From positions 1 through 64,000 of the forward strand of contig JBKHBT010000004.1 in assembly GCA_046542255.1 (NCBI GenBank): a DNA stretch of 64,000 bases, read 5' to 3'. The notes beneath the pieces are model-generated. The model saw nothing but the letters and a program-made list of their open reading frames with translations. It was not told the DNA's origin and did not search any database. A program made the position numbers and the translations under genes. This DNA comes from JBKHBT01 sp046542255 (GTDB lineage: Bacteria > UBP14 > UBA6098 > JBKHBT01). Positions 9,001-15,108 of the stretch are shown here, one piece after another (the stretch's first letter is position 1; the number at the start of each line of letters is the position of its first letter).

Positions 9001-11236
9001 AGAATCCGAGTTCTCCGAGATTGCCGTCTATGGAATATGTGCCTTCCCTTGAGCTTCCATCGAAGCTTATATGTGTCCCTAAATCCCATCTTATTCCATT
9101 TATCGTAAAGTACGCTTCATCGGTGGCGATGCCAGAGACCGAATCCTCGACATCCCATTCAGCATGGAAGACTGTATCTGTAAGGAGAGTGCCGCATAGC
9201 GGATCCTCTTCCATAAGAATCGGCGGCCGATAATCGATGACAAATGACCATTCGATAGGTAAATCCTCGATAGGTGAACCCCAGACATCTGTTCCAGCAG
9301 TCAATATAGCTTCGACAGTATCGCCATCGGCCCAGAAATCTTCATGCGGCGCATGGAAGACCAAAAATGAGTCCGTCCACGAAATCTCGGAGCTGGATAC
9401 GCTATATATCGTGCCATCGATATTTAATCGGAAAGTAGCAGGATCGAGATTATCCAAACCGTCAGGATCATTTATCACAAGCAAAATAGAATCGGGATTA
9501 CATGCCGTAATAGAATCCAGGCCCGGATATACGAAATATGCATAAGGAGATTGATTTAAGTAGAAAGTGCAGCAATATGTAGTATCATTCGGGCCGCAGA
9601 AAGAAGACGAAACCTGATCCTGCGGGTGAAGGCAGACCACAGCAGTATCGCGGCTATAAAAACCAAGCTGACGGAAAGTCCCATCTATTGAAAATGTTCC
9701 CGAAGATGCAGTGCCAGTGAAATCTACATGAGGCGAAGACATCGGGAAAGAAACGCCATTGACAGTGAAATATGAATTAAGCACATCGATTCCAGCAACA
9801 TCATCAGTGATATCCCATTCGCCTGAGAAGACAGTGTCTTCAAGAAGTGTCTCACATTCCGGGCTGATATCGACAAGGGCCGGCGGCTCCAGGTCAACCT
9901 GGAAATTACATGTAGGCGAACCAAACATCGGACAACCCTCGATATCTGTTGCTCCAGCCAATGTATAACTTACAGTAGAACCATGTGTCCATGGAGTAGT
10001 AGGCGTAAATGTCAAAATATCACCGATATATGTCATATGATCAGGATAATAATAGTGAACACCATCGACAATAAGATGAATTGAAGTCGGATCGACATAA
10101 GAATCATCATCCCATATTCTAAATCTCATCTCCTGATAGTCGCAGGCTGTAATTACGCCACAGGGCAGCGGATATTGAATTTCGCCTTCCGGGCCAACGC
10201 AACGGCATGAGTCATCGGTCGTGCAGCCAAATACTGTATCGACTTCGCCACCGCAGCCCCAGAGTCTTATATTAAAACATCGTGAAGAACCTGTGCAAGA
10301 TGAGTCGATATCCACATGCCATCCCATATTAACACTTCCGCCCGGGCTAACTGTCGGCGATGTGATAGGATTTGTGGAAATCACAGAGACGCATGAAGCA
10401 TCATTTGGAATAAGATGAGCATTGATTGCACAGGTAACCCCTGTGGCATTCGTGATTCTTGTATTAATGGCTTCCCATGTTGTCAGCATCTCTATAATAT
10501 CATCGAAAATGTCCGCCCACGAAGAAGAAAGCGGATACCTCGCACCACCAGAACTTTCTGCCAGGCTTGTATAAACTGCACCGACTGCCCCACCGACATT
10601 TTCGGCAAAAAATACTACCGTGCCTGTCGATAAAATAAGCGCTCTTGTTCCAGCAACGGTTTCATCAGATGCCCAGTTGGATTCGTGATAACCAGCATCG
10701 GTATATATCAATAATACATGCATTGCATCCGGCCGCCAATCGAAAAGCCGGATAGCATCGCATATTGCATCAAGAGGGGTTTCCGGCCAATCGCCACCTC
10801 CCCACACGCCAGTAGCATTAATCTGTGCAATAAAGGGTGGTGCAGTTGGATACATCTGAAAGCCCGGTGTTCCTGGATCTGCATCCCAGAGGTTTGTTCC
10901 ATCGCCAAATGTGAGTCCACCCAATCGATAGTCATATCCTCGAGCATCCAATTCCGTAACAAAACCGGTTATACTCGAACGAACATCAGCGATCTCGCTA
11001 CCCATCGAACCAGATGTATCGAAACAAAAAACGATATCGACAGCACCAGTATCTAACCTACAACCGAGATCGGTGGTGTATTCCATCGGCGAGAGCATAT
11101 CGAAATCCCATTCTGCACCATGGGCATTAAAACGCATCTCATCTACGATATAGGCTGGTTTTTCTGAAGAATAAAGATTAAATACAAATAATAAAATCAG
11201 AACTGCCGCAAAGGCAGCGATTCGTAAATTTTTCAT
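2..11236 (-). CDS. Giant secreted VWA / Ig-like repeat protein with CHU_C-type C-terminus
   Basis: This 3744-residue protein is probably exported and surface-attached. It starts at the ATG at 11236, preceded by AGGGG; two in-frame TTG codons lie just upstream. A signal peptide covers about residues 1-24. A von Willebrand A domain follows (about 65-250) with the MIDAS motif DTSGS at 73-77 and a later YTDAG. From about residue 345 to 3640 there are 15 tandem two-part repeats of about 217 residues each, and each part looks like a bacterial Ig-like (Big_5-like) domain. The last 95 or so residues have the pattern NPFTPND...WDGRDNNGK...GVYIYI...GTISLIR, as in the gliding-motility-associated C-terminal domain used for surface sorting. 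The protein is very acidic and unusually rich in cysteine for a secreted protein. A role in adhesion or a surface layer is inference. The stop codon is at the very edge of the window, so the gene is complete. Confidence 0.85.
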   Translation of the reverse strand: MKNLRIAAFAAVLILLFVFNLYSSEKPAYIVDEMRFNAHGAEWDFDMLSPMEYTTDLGCRLDTGAVDIVFCFDTSGSMGSEIADVRSSITGFVTELDARGYDYRLGGLTFGDGTNLWDADPGTPGFQMYPTAPPFIAQINATGVWGGGDWPETPLDAICDAIRLFDWRPDAMHVLLIYTDAGYHESNWASDETVAGTRALILSTGTVVFFAENVGGAVGAVYTSLAESSGGARYPLSSSWADIFDDIIEMLTTWEAINTRITNATGVTCAINAHLIPNDASCVSVISTNPITSPTVSPGGSVNMGWHVDIDSSCTGSSRCFNIRLWGCGGEVDTVFGCTTDDSCRCVGPEGEIQYPLPCGVITACDYQEMRFRIWDDDSYVDPTSIHLIVDGVHYYYPDHMTYIGDILTFTPTTPWTHGSTVSYTLAGATDIEGCPMFGSPTCNFQVDLEPPALVDISPECETLLEDTVFSGEWDITDDVAGIDVLNSYFTVNGVSFPMSSPHVDFTGTASSGTFSIDGTFRQLGFYSRDTAVVCLHPQDQVSSSFCGPNDTTYCCTFYLNQSPYAYFVYPGLDSITACNPDSILLVINDPDGLDNLDPATFRLNIDGTIYSVSSSEISWTDSFLVFHAPHEDFWADGDTVEAILTAGTDVWGSPIEDLPIEWSFVIDYRPPILMEEDPLCGTLLTDTVFHAEWDVEDSVSGIATDEAYFTINGIRWDLGTHISFDGSSREGTYSIDGNLGELGFYDADTIEVCLFLHDMPHYCGPNDTFYCCEYYLNDPPYAYFMYPGLDSISACNPESIVVIINDTDGLSTLRPSTFELEIDGVVYTTSDPEITWTDSFLVFHGDVDFWEDGDTVECRLLAAEDQWGISVPDLPIEWHFVIDYRPPLLLDIDPMCETLIGDSLFHGEWIIEDSVSGIDFANCYFTVNGTVFDLESGRYSYTGTPREGTLMLDGLFSELGIWGSDTIEMCLTVMDMPDYCGVHDTTYCCTYYLNDPPYAYFVYPEYDSITACNPDSVVLVINDPDGVDNLDPSTFELEVDDILYTIDSPELHFRDSFLVFVAPYEDFWADGDTVRPVLTDARDLWGYPVEDLPIEWRFIIDYHNPLVLDISKPCGSLQGDSLFVDEWDVIDSVSGIDWESCYFTIEGATYPVPSEHVSYVGDVNEGTITLSGTLEEFGFEEYDTALICLTLYDQPSYCAPHDTTICCDYWFNSSPWAYFQYPEYDSITACNPDSITLIINDYEDNLDTNSFILSVDGELYDLTDTELYWHDTTLVFLAPEVDFWEDGDTVHAELVYAADTFGYPVPDLPIEWQFVIDYVHPYVLDYEPLCETIIGDTNLVVAWNATDSVSGVDYDDCYWLVNGTPYYFDHSFVSYADSGDFGTFFLEATFYELGFFYFDTVEICLYLEDQPSYCEPNDTTYCCELYINGPPYAYFRYPGYDSITACNPDSIVFIFNDLDGNIEPSTVILEVDGVSYDMLASEMSYHDDSVFVFFPTEPDFWEDGDTVVARILEARDYFGVSVPDLPIDWQFVIDYQPPLLTSRTPECDSILGGMISFQWELYDSVSGINFEESFVRVNDTLEFTYGSFHYAWEVYDSNSGRIDFSSTFEDLGFGYFDTVEICLGTHDKPHYCGPNDTLYCCEYYINGPPYGYFLYPGYDSITACNPDSIVFIINDADTNLDPSTVVIEIDGALYNMDSPMMSYHDDTVFVFTAPYPDFWMTGDTVEVAIVEAYDVWGTLISDAPIEWEFVIDYAPPYVVGFWPLEGDIFEGDMPTEAMMYFHDLVSGFDPDGLYITVNGDSAFYTGEWMDTLGIDSVYAIDIALSMSACFGTGDTCIVEVCAENIHDMPDYCAPNVTDYCWTFELHRSGPAPEIVYPSDETWVACQDSTITMYIDPYEDTDISSESARLSVDGVLYTTDSTQLELVDGEWLVFNPGADYWTDGYTYHVSLDSISDIYGTTPSSLPIEWEFYTDFTPPIFGSIVPSDRAVVSEESPVISFDIEDSGSGTDLSSIEMNIGDSLFFGVDSSCITWDAATGSFELNTECAGITFIDEDIVEVCISAYDSPDYCDPNDSTYCWDFEINLSPPASGIIAYPHDSWVACVPGEQHIILSIIDDDGIDESTIVFEVDGTEYHWGDPELSWEDDSILIFEPVDITDAFADAETISVCLLEAADVLGNPMEDSLCWYFMMDLSAPDIWEPYPLPDTILNDSLATISIRIHDSLSGLDESSIYIEIEGETYTIDSSGITWMPGESLLVFDIESIGESWDDFDTIDVHVEACDMPDTCGPNCNTYDWTFYVHLSGPEASILTPRPGWITACENNCILMTLEDDFEGVDDTTIMIVINETDTFGVDDDALNFDETAGILEFCPESWRLWADEESVWVELIAADDTLGNPLATPLEWGFAVDLSAPEVSGIMPEDGDTVTMLYPVIELDITDNLSGVDPASILLNVDGIDYTIDSSAISWTHDEHIRFASDMLYRGGDSVQVCFHAEDSPDTCAANYMDTCWVFYIEAGGPFPRNIRPFNGMISSCTDEHIIFTLEDSDGIIDTSIHFYVLRSSDMSDTSYLDLTSPDVSYSYDPIPDPSVGTVEYYPTAAFFDPETVYVCITNALDSILNPMSPPEWCWEFYMDQTPPEIWDFVPAEGEIVATRTPAISFRLYDYIAGLDSNSVTVDINGTTADLTSPCITFTEPESLWNVDTDCLGLSFSGGDSVWVTVSATDSTDSCTDNYMDTTWYFTIETGGPEAEIIRPGPGDTSSCFLEYIAIRLWDANGIDESTIELLVDGETIYGDDTRLSYESEDSMLFFVPDPVFDDIDYVHVELLACDDSLGNPLATPLSWDFVIDRVPPEFWAMEPIGETPNPRPRIRFNVADTMAGVNWDSVSVEVWSTSDASVTYTLTDAALTRVDTTVIFDPTEVGRRWYGGDTVCVNVRAVDLADDFSGDTDWEGEPCPPNSYDSTWCFTIMPGGPVATLFDPYANGLWDACDPDTLILRLTDDETVIDSTIEVEIRRPDIVPPISTVYTTSDDEIYYDGVEFLYYFPDPAFENGEEVHMEVIAAEDSLGNELASSEPLTVYFDYTPPVVYNVIPQQDSTLEEVTTVIHVEMADSLSGIDPESILLTINGTDYGYSHPQMIWDGEELTFDTEEAGLSWIGGDSIYCTICVSDDPHLCNPHEYCFAWSFYIARGGPRPQIVRVEDSATSACPDEYVEMIVDDRDGIIESSIVLEVVRYAGTSDEGTVSMTTGSSQLSYDSRPNLIFTPDPPFINGETVEVCITAVEDSLHNPIDGIVCWSFSMDLQEPKFLSISPADSAVLLERIAPIEIELIDSLTGIDAASIELAYDHRASSGSSSETFDIGDDGIYYDSLSNHLLFSPESLGIQWTGGDSICIQLQCHDRPSGIDDGFDFDYCEPNFNEIDWCFRIAPGAPMASIMRPFDGAYSSCIDEHIEIQLTDNDVGVDPSTIILEVNGQSYTIDESVLTYEDSILWYQPDPPFADGDEIHVVLREAADYLGNLSTNLLDWTFYMDMTPPEFTIIEPPLEPGLLFMTRNKYQPITLNIYDGGSGIDDDDIVFMLNGEQYTTDEVSWIYDSEAGEATLTFDPENHGLEFGSNDTIEFSIDANDIIDYCADNENNHAYVFIFEPTIKCNSFPNPFTPNDDSYNDICMFDYPYMFTEDAHVSVFTKRKELVWDRNISASQIDQLHSYLPRSWDGRDNNGKKVRPGVYIYIITKDGELVCEGTISLIR
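305..10195 (-). repeat. 15-unit tandem Ig-like repeat array within the giant VWA protein
   Basis: Fifteen A-type halves (typified by P-x-A-Y-F-x-Y-P...D-S-I-T-A-C-N-P-D-S and ending in W-x-F-V-I-D-Y) alternate with fifteen B-type halves (starting x-P-P-x-L-x-x-x-x-P-x-C-E-T-L, then D-S-V-S-G-I-D and V-N-G, ending Y-C-G-P-N-D-T-x-Y-C-C). The nucleotide period is about 650 bp. Units 2-7, roughly 5630-9560, are close to each other even at DNA level: a GGGATTACATGC-like block recurs near 6240, 6893, 7542, 8195, 8855 and 9507. Units 8-15 (about 305-5630) keep only the framework residues. Confidence 0.85.
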
Positions 11237-11299
11237 CAACAAACCCCTATGCTAAAATATTTTCTACTACCTCCCGATTCGCAAAGAATCTTCTCTATT

Positions 11300-11334
11300 T
11301 ATTATATATAATAGAAAAATCATTCTTATGTCAA
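11300..11334 (-). promoter_or_regulatory. Putative sigma70-type promoter of the giant VWA gene
   Basis: Reading the minus strand, TTGACA lies at 11329-11334. An AT-rich -10 region (TATTATATATAAT, about 11301-11313) follows at 15-17 nt, about 65-75 nt before the ATG at 11236. The perfect -35 box is clear, but which hexamer is the -10 is ambiguous. The rest of the 222-bp gap between this gene and the next (11237-11458) shows nothing else. Confidence 0.5.
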
Positions 11335-11458
11335 CCATTTACTGAAAATTAAGCGAAGTTTAAATTTTACCTAAGTTGTTTAATATATTATACATAGGCG
11401 TATAATAAATTAGACTATTCCGAAGTTTTATGCTATTAATTGATGGGTTGATTTGTTA

Positions 11459-12955
11459 TTATAAAAGCTGGCCTTTTTCCCGAAGCTGCCACTTATTTGC
11501 ATTGCTCTGGTAAATATTGGCAAATTTAATGACCTGACGCGGCATTACAGCAGGTGGACGAACCTTGCTTTCCATGCCATTGAAACCGAATGCATGAACC
11601 AGGCGGTCCATTGTTTTATTGAAGGATGGAAGCAAGAAGGATTTTTTACCAAATTCTACCTTGTAGAAATTACCATAACGATTTTCAGAGAACTCTTTGA
11701 CGCTGGATTTGCCATTTCCGATATATTCGACATTTATAACTCCGAAAGTTGATTTGAAACTATTAATTCGCTTTTCGATTTCATACTCTGTCATCATGCC
11801 GACATTTATCTGGCGGAGAATATTATTGTATTCTGTAAGGCAGCTATGGATGCTATTGGGTATGACTGCACGGGCGGTATGTATGCTATTGCCAGTATTA
11901 GTGCCTGATTTTTGATTTGCTCTACTCGGAGAAGATTTTGAATACGGATCACTACCGATTCTTTGATCTACTCGATTGGTTGAATTACGAGAACTGCGGT
12001 ATCTTTTATTGAACCTGGATTTATTTTCAGAAGATTGGGATATGCCAGTGGAATTTTCAGATGCATTCAAATGTTCAAATGTGCCAACGCTTGAGTGCAT
12101 GATTTTTTCGAGTTCAGATTTATCACCTAAGAGGCTATCCAGAAATTCTTCCTGATTTGATTTTTTGCTCGAATATTGCTTTTGGCTGCTTTCTTTATTG
12201 GAAATTCCGGATTCCGGCGAAGTTTTTGAAAAATTCTCTATTTTTTTTCCCAGCTTTTTAGACTCGATATTACTATCCAATCGATTTTCTATATTTATTT
12301 GATCGAGAAATAGCTCCATTTGTTTTTCATTATTATCGATTTTGGATTTTGTTTGGTCGAATAATTCATAAATAGGTTTCAGGCTTTTTGATATCGATTT
12401 TTCGATGACTTTTTCGAGTTCATTATTGCTATTGGCCTGTAATTTAGCAGTAGCATTCTTATTATTCAGGGCGATTTCGGGATTAGAAAAACGTTGCTTA
12501 TACTCATTATAGTAGGGCCTTGGCCTTGTGCTATTGGAATTGGTTTCGATTTTGAATTTATTGCTTTTACTTTTAGGTATATCACGAAGTTTTAATGCTG
12601 AGTAGATAACTGTGCTAACAAGTGTCAGCCCCAAAAAACCAACAATATACCACAAATAGCGAAGGTTTTTGATATCAGATTGCATAACTCTGATTTGTTT
12701 GTTCTTGTATTCGATTTCAGACTCGAGATAATTCACATCATTTTCAAGCTTCTCATTCAAGCGTTTATAGCTTTTGTTTAGCATCGTCAGGCTATCTATA
12801 TCTTGGCTTAGTTTTTCTGAGTTAACCAGAAGCTGTTCTGTCTGGTTTTTCAGCTCGGAAATAGTCATATTTTGTCGGCTGATGATTTTACTGGTTCTTG
12901 ATTGTGAGTAAACAGATAAAGTAATTATTAGCAATAAAAGAATCGTTTTCTTCAT
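11459..12955 (-). CDS. Exported coiled-coil membrane protein of unknown function
   Basis: 498 residues. An N-terminal hydrophobic segment (about 2-18) looks like a signal peptide. A leucine-rich heptad-like coiled coil follows (about 28-95), then a transmembrane helix (about 101-121, YIVGFLGLTLVSTVIYSAL). A long Ser/Asn/Lys-rich linker (about 125-365) appears disordered and contains one more helical stretch (about 170-220). A compact C-terminal region (about 370-498) has alternating beta-like patterns ending W-Q-L-R-E-K-G. From memory this region resembles small beta-rich C-terminal domains in some cyanobacterial proteins with an LVP...WQL..G.L pattern, but I could not check this. The layout places the coiled coil outside the membrane and the C-terminal domain in the cytoplasm, or the reverse. 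It lies 144 bp downstream of the TPR gene on the same strand. No function is assigned. Confidence 0.7.
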   Translation of the reverse strand: MKKTILLLLIITLSVYSQSRTSKIISRQNMTISELKNQTEQLLVNSEKLSQDIDSLTMLNKSYKRLNEKLENDVNYLESEIEYKNKQIRVMQSDIKNLRYLWYIVGFLGLTLVSTVIYSALKLRDIPKSKSNKFKIETNSNSTRPRPYYNEYKQRFSNPEIALNNKNATAKLQANSNNELEKVIEKSISKSLKPIYELFDQTKSKIDNNEKQMELFLDQINIENRLDSNIESKKLGKKIENFSKTSPESGISNKESSQKQYSSKKSNQEEFLDSLLGDKSELEKIMHSSVGTFEHLNASENSTGISQSSENKSRFNKRYRSSRNSTNRVDQRIGSDPYSKSSPSRANQKSGTNTGNSIHTARAVIPNSIHSCLTEYNNILRQINVGMMTEYEIEKRINSFKSTFGVINVEYIGNGKSSVKEFSENRYGNFYKVEFGKKSFLLPSFNKTMDRLVHAFGFNGMESKVRPPAVMPRQVIKFANIYQSNANKWQLREKGQLL

Positions 12956-13099
12956 TTATAGCCCTTCATTTTTTTATTATCCGTGAACTCTTCTGTTTAC
13001 CCCACAGGTATAGCATTCAAAATGCTAATCAATACTACTATATATTATATATCCGGGAAAATCAAGTCTATATCCAAGAATTTTTTAAAAAAAAGACAT

Positions 13100-14809
13100 T
13101 TAGCTAGATTTTAAGTTTTTTGCATTGCAAAAAGCCGAAATATAGCTTTTGGGTAGATTCTTATATTCGCTTTTTATCTCTTTGCAGATATCATCGGTTT
13201 TAAGGTTTCCGCAAAGTTTCATTAGCTTTGAGATACATGCATAAAGGCTACGGCCTGGTTTAAAACTATAATTTGTGATTCCCAATAATTCAGCATTGAT
13301 ATGTGTGTCTTCGAATTCTTGTAGAATATCCAGTGCATAGACTAAAATATTTTTGGATACTTTTTCCTTTTTGCATAATTTTAAAAAGCATAGCGATTTT
13401 TCTTCAAATTCCAAGATATCGAAGCTATTAAACTGGTTAATAATCATAAGATAAAGAATAAAAGCAGTTTTATCATAGAATATTTTATCAGAGTCAATAA
13501 TCGTTGAGGACATAATCTTATGTGTCTCGAAAATATCTAATAGAAACTCGGCTTTCTTATCGTCCTGAAGATTCTGAATCAGTGATTTGATCGAGCTTTT
13601 TAGAAATGAATTGAAAAAAGCAATACGTTTGATGTAAGTATTCTGCTGTTTTCTAAGATTGGCCAATTCATTAGCCATCATATCGAAAGCTTCGCCAGAA
13701 TGGTCCTCATAAGGCTTTTTGCCAATAATATTGCTGATACTATGAACAATTGTTTTTTTCTCTGTGGGGATGCTGATAGAATTGCAATTCTGTAAATTCT
13801 TCGATGAAATATCTGAGATATTTTTAAACTCCTTGTAATATTCCAATGCTTTTTCGAAGTCGCCTATATTCTCATAGAGATTAGATTGGCTAAGGAATAG
13901 CACACCCTTAAGATGACATAATTCTTCTCTTTTGATTGTTTCCCAGGCAAGGTCGAGTTTTTCTTTTGCAATCTCAAATTCGCCTTTTTGAGTATTTACA
14001 TTGGCAGTATTTATGAGCATAACTATTTTGCCCTCATTAGAGTCGCTATCCAGACAAATCTCACCGGCTTTTTTTAGATATTTGAGAGCTTTATCGTAAT
14101 TTCCCTGACATTTGTAAACAAGGCCGATATTATTAAGTGAAGTTGCTGTTTTCTTATTGTCATCGATAGGTTTTATGACTTCTAAAGATTTATTGTAGTA
14201 TTCGAGCGCTTCATGATAATGCTTCAGCTTTAGATGTATATTGCCAATATTATTCAAAATAGATGCGATTTGTTTTTTGTTCTGAATATTTTGGGCTAAT
14301 TCCAGTCCGTAACGGTATTTGGAAATAGCATCATCCCACCTCTCCAGTTTTTTATAAACATTGCCAATGTTAATCAACAATGAGATATATAATTCAGAAT
14401 CATCCAATTTTTCGACTATTTCTATCGCAGTGGTGAAAAGTTCTAATGCATAATGATAATTTTGAACAGTGAATGCTAATTTTCCGCGAATCAATATAGT
14501 GCGAGCTTTTTCGACAGAAAGTTCCAAATCCTGGGCAGATTCCATAGCTTGATTAGAAAACTCGATAGCAATATTTATTCGTCCCTTTTGTAGAAAATCA
14601 TTGGCAAGGACATTGAGGCTAAAGACTAACTTTTCGCCGTTTTCGGCCTTTTGCAACTTATCTATTGCGTAATGAGTCTGTTCTATGCTTCTATGGATAT
14701 TAGTATCGAGATTGTAGGCAGTAAAAAGTTCTTCGATTGCCTTCTTGTCCGTAGAATGTGTAACTTCGCCAAATTCCTGACGTATTATGTCAATATCTTC
14801 TGGTTTCAT
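13100..14809 (-). CDS. TPR-repeat protein of unknown function
   Basis: 569 residues with no signal peptide or membrane helix, so probably cytoplasmic. About seven tetratricopeptide repeats fill residues 60-340, for example the consecutive pieces LLINIGNVYKKLERWDDAIS, ILNNIGNIHLKLKHYHEALE and SLNNIGLVYKCQGNYDKALK. The C-terminal 225 residues are predicted helical and match no family I recognise. There is no kinase or HTH signature, so this is not an obvious Rap/PlcR-type regulator or histidine kinase. TPR arrays bind partner proteins or peptides. The neighbouring coiled-coil membrane protein at 11459-12955 is a possible partner by position only. The start is the ATG at 14809; a good AGGAG lies rather far upstream (about 17 nt), so the start is not certain. 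Confidence 0.75.
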   Translation of the reverse strand: MKPEDIDIIRQEFGEVTHSTDKKAIEELFTAYNLDTNIHRSIEQTHYAIDKLQKAENGEKLVFSLNVLANDFLQKGRINIAIEFSNQAMESAQDLELSVEKARTILIRGKLAFTVQNYHYALELFTTAIEIVEKLDDSELYISLLINIGNVYKKLERWDDAISKYRYGLELAQNIQNKKQIASILNNIGNIHLKLKHYHEALEYYNKSLEVIKPIDDNKKTATSLNNIGLVYKCQGNYDKALKYLKKAGEICLDSDSNEGKIVMLINTANVNTQKGEFEIAKEKLDLAWETIKREELCHLKGVLFLSQSNLYENIGDFEKALEYYKEFKNISDISSKNLQNCNSISIPTEKKTIVHSISNIIGKKPYEDHSGEAFDMMANELANLRKQQNTYIKRIAFFNSFLKSSIKSLIQNLQDDKKAEFLLDIFETHKIMSSTIIDSDKIFYDKTAFILYLMIINQFNSFDILEFEEKSLCFLKLCKKEKVSKNILVYALDILQEFEDTHINAELLGITNYSFKPGRSLYACISKLMKLCGNLKTDDICKEIKSEYKNLPKSYISAFCNAKNLKSS

Positions 14810-14848
14810 TTTTCTTAAAGATTAACTCCTTAATGTTGCATCGTTTTT

Positions 14849-14877
14849 ATTATAAATATTAAACCCAAATTTCACAA
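14849..14877 (-). promoter_or_regulatory. Putative promoter of the TPR gene
   Basis: On the minus strand TTGTGA (14872-14877) and a perfect TATAAT (14849-14854) are separated by exactly 17 nt, about 40 nt before the ATG at 14809. The remaining 230 bases up to the next gene end at 15109 are AT-rich and show no gene or clear terminator. Confidence 0.6.
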
Positions 14878-15108
14878 GCATTTTTTAAGATTTAAATATT
14901 TTTAACTTGACTCAATAGAATAATTAATAAATACAAGGAAACAATAAAAAAACCGAGAAGTGCATGATATAGAGTGATATAGCAAAGTTGTTTTTACGGT
15001 GAACGGAATAGCAAGATAATTAAGGAAATAATAAATTAATTTAGTTCATTTTATTAAGTCCAAAAAAGTCCATATTTATATGTATTTTATTGGATATTGG
15101 ATAAAATC

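Noticed and set aside
305..10195. Evenly spaced repeats that could suggest a CRISPR-like array
   Set aside because: The period is 650 bp, the whole region is one open frame with conserved protein framework, and repeats are not short palindromes.
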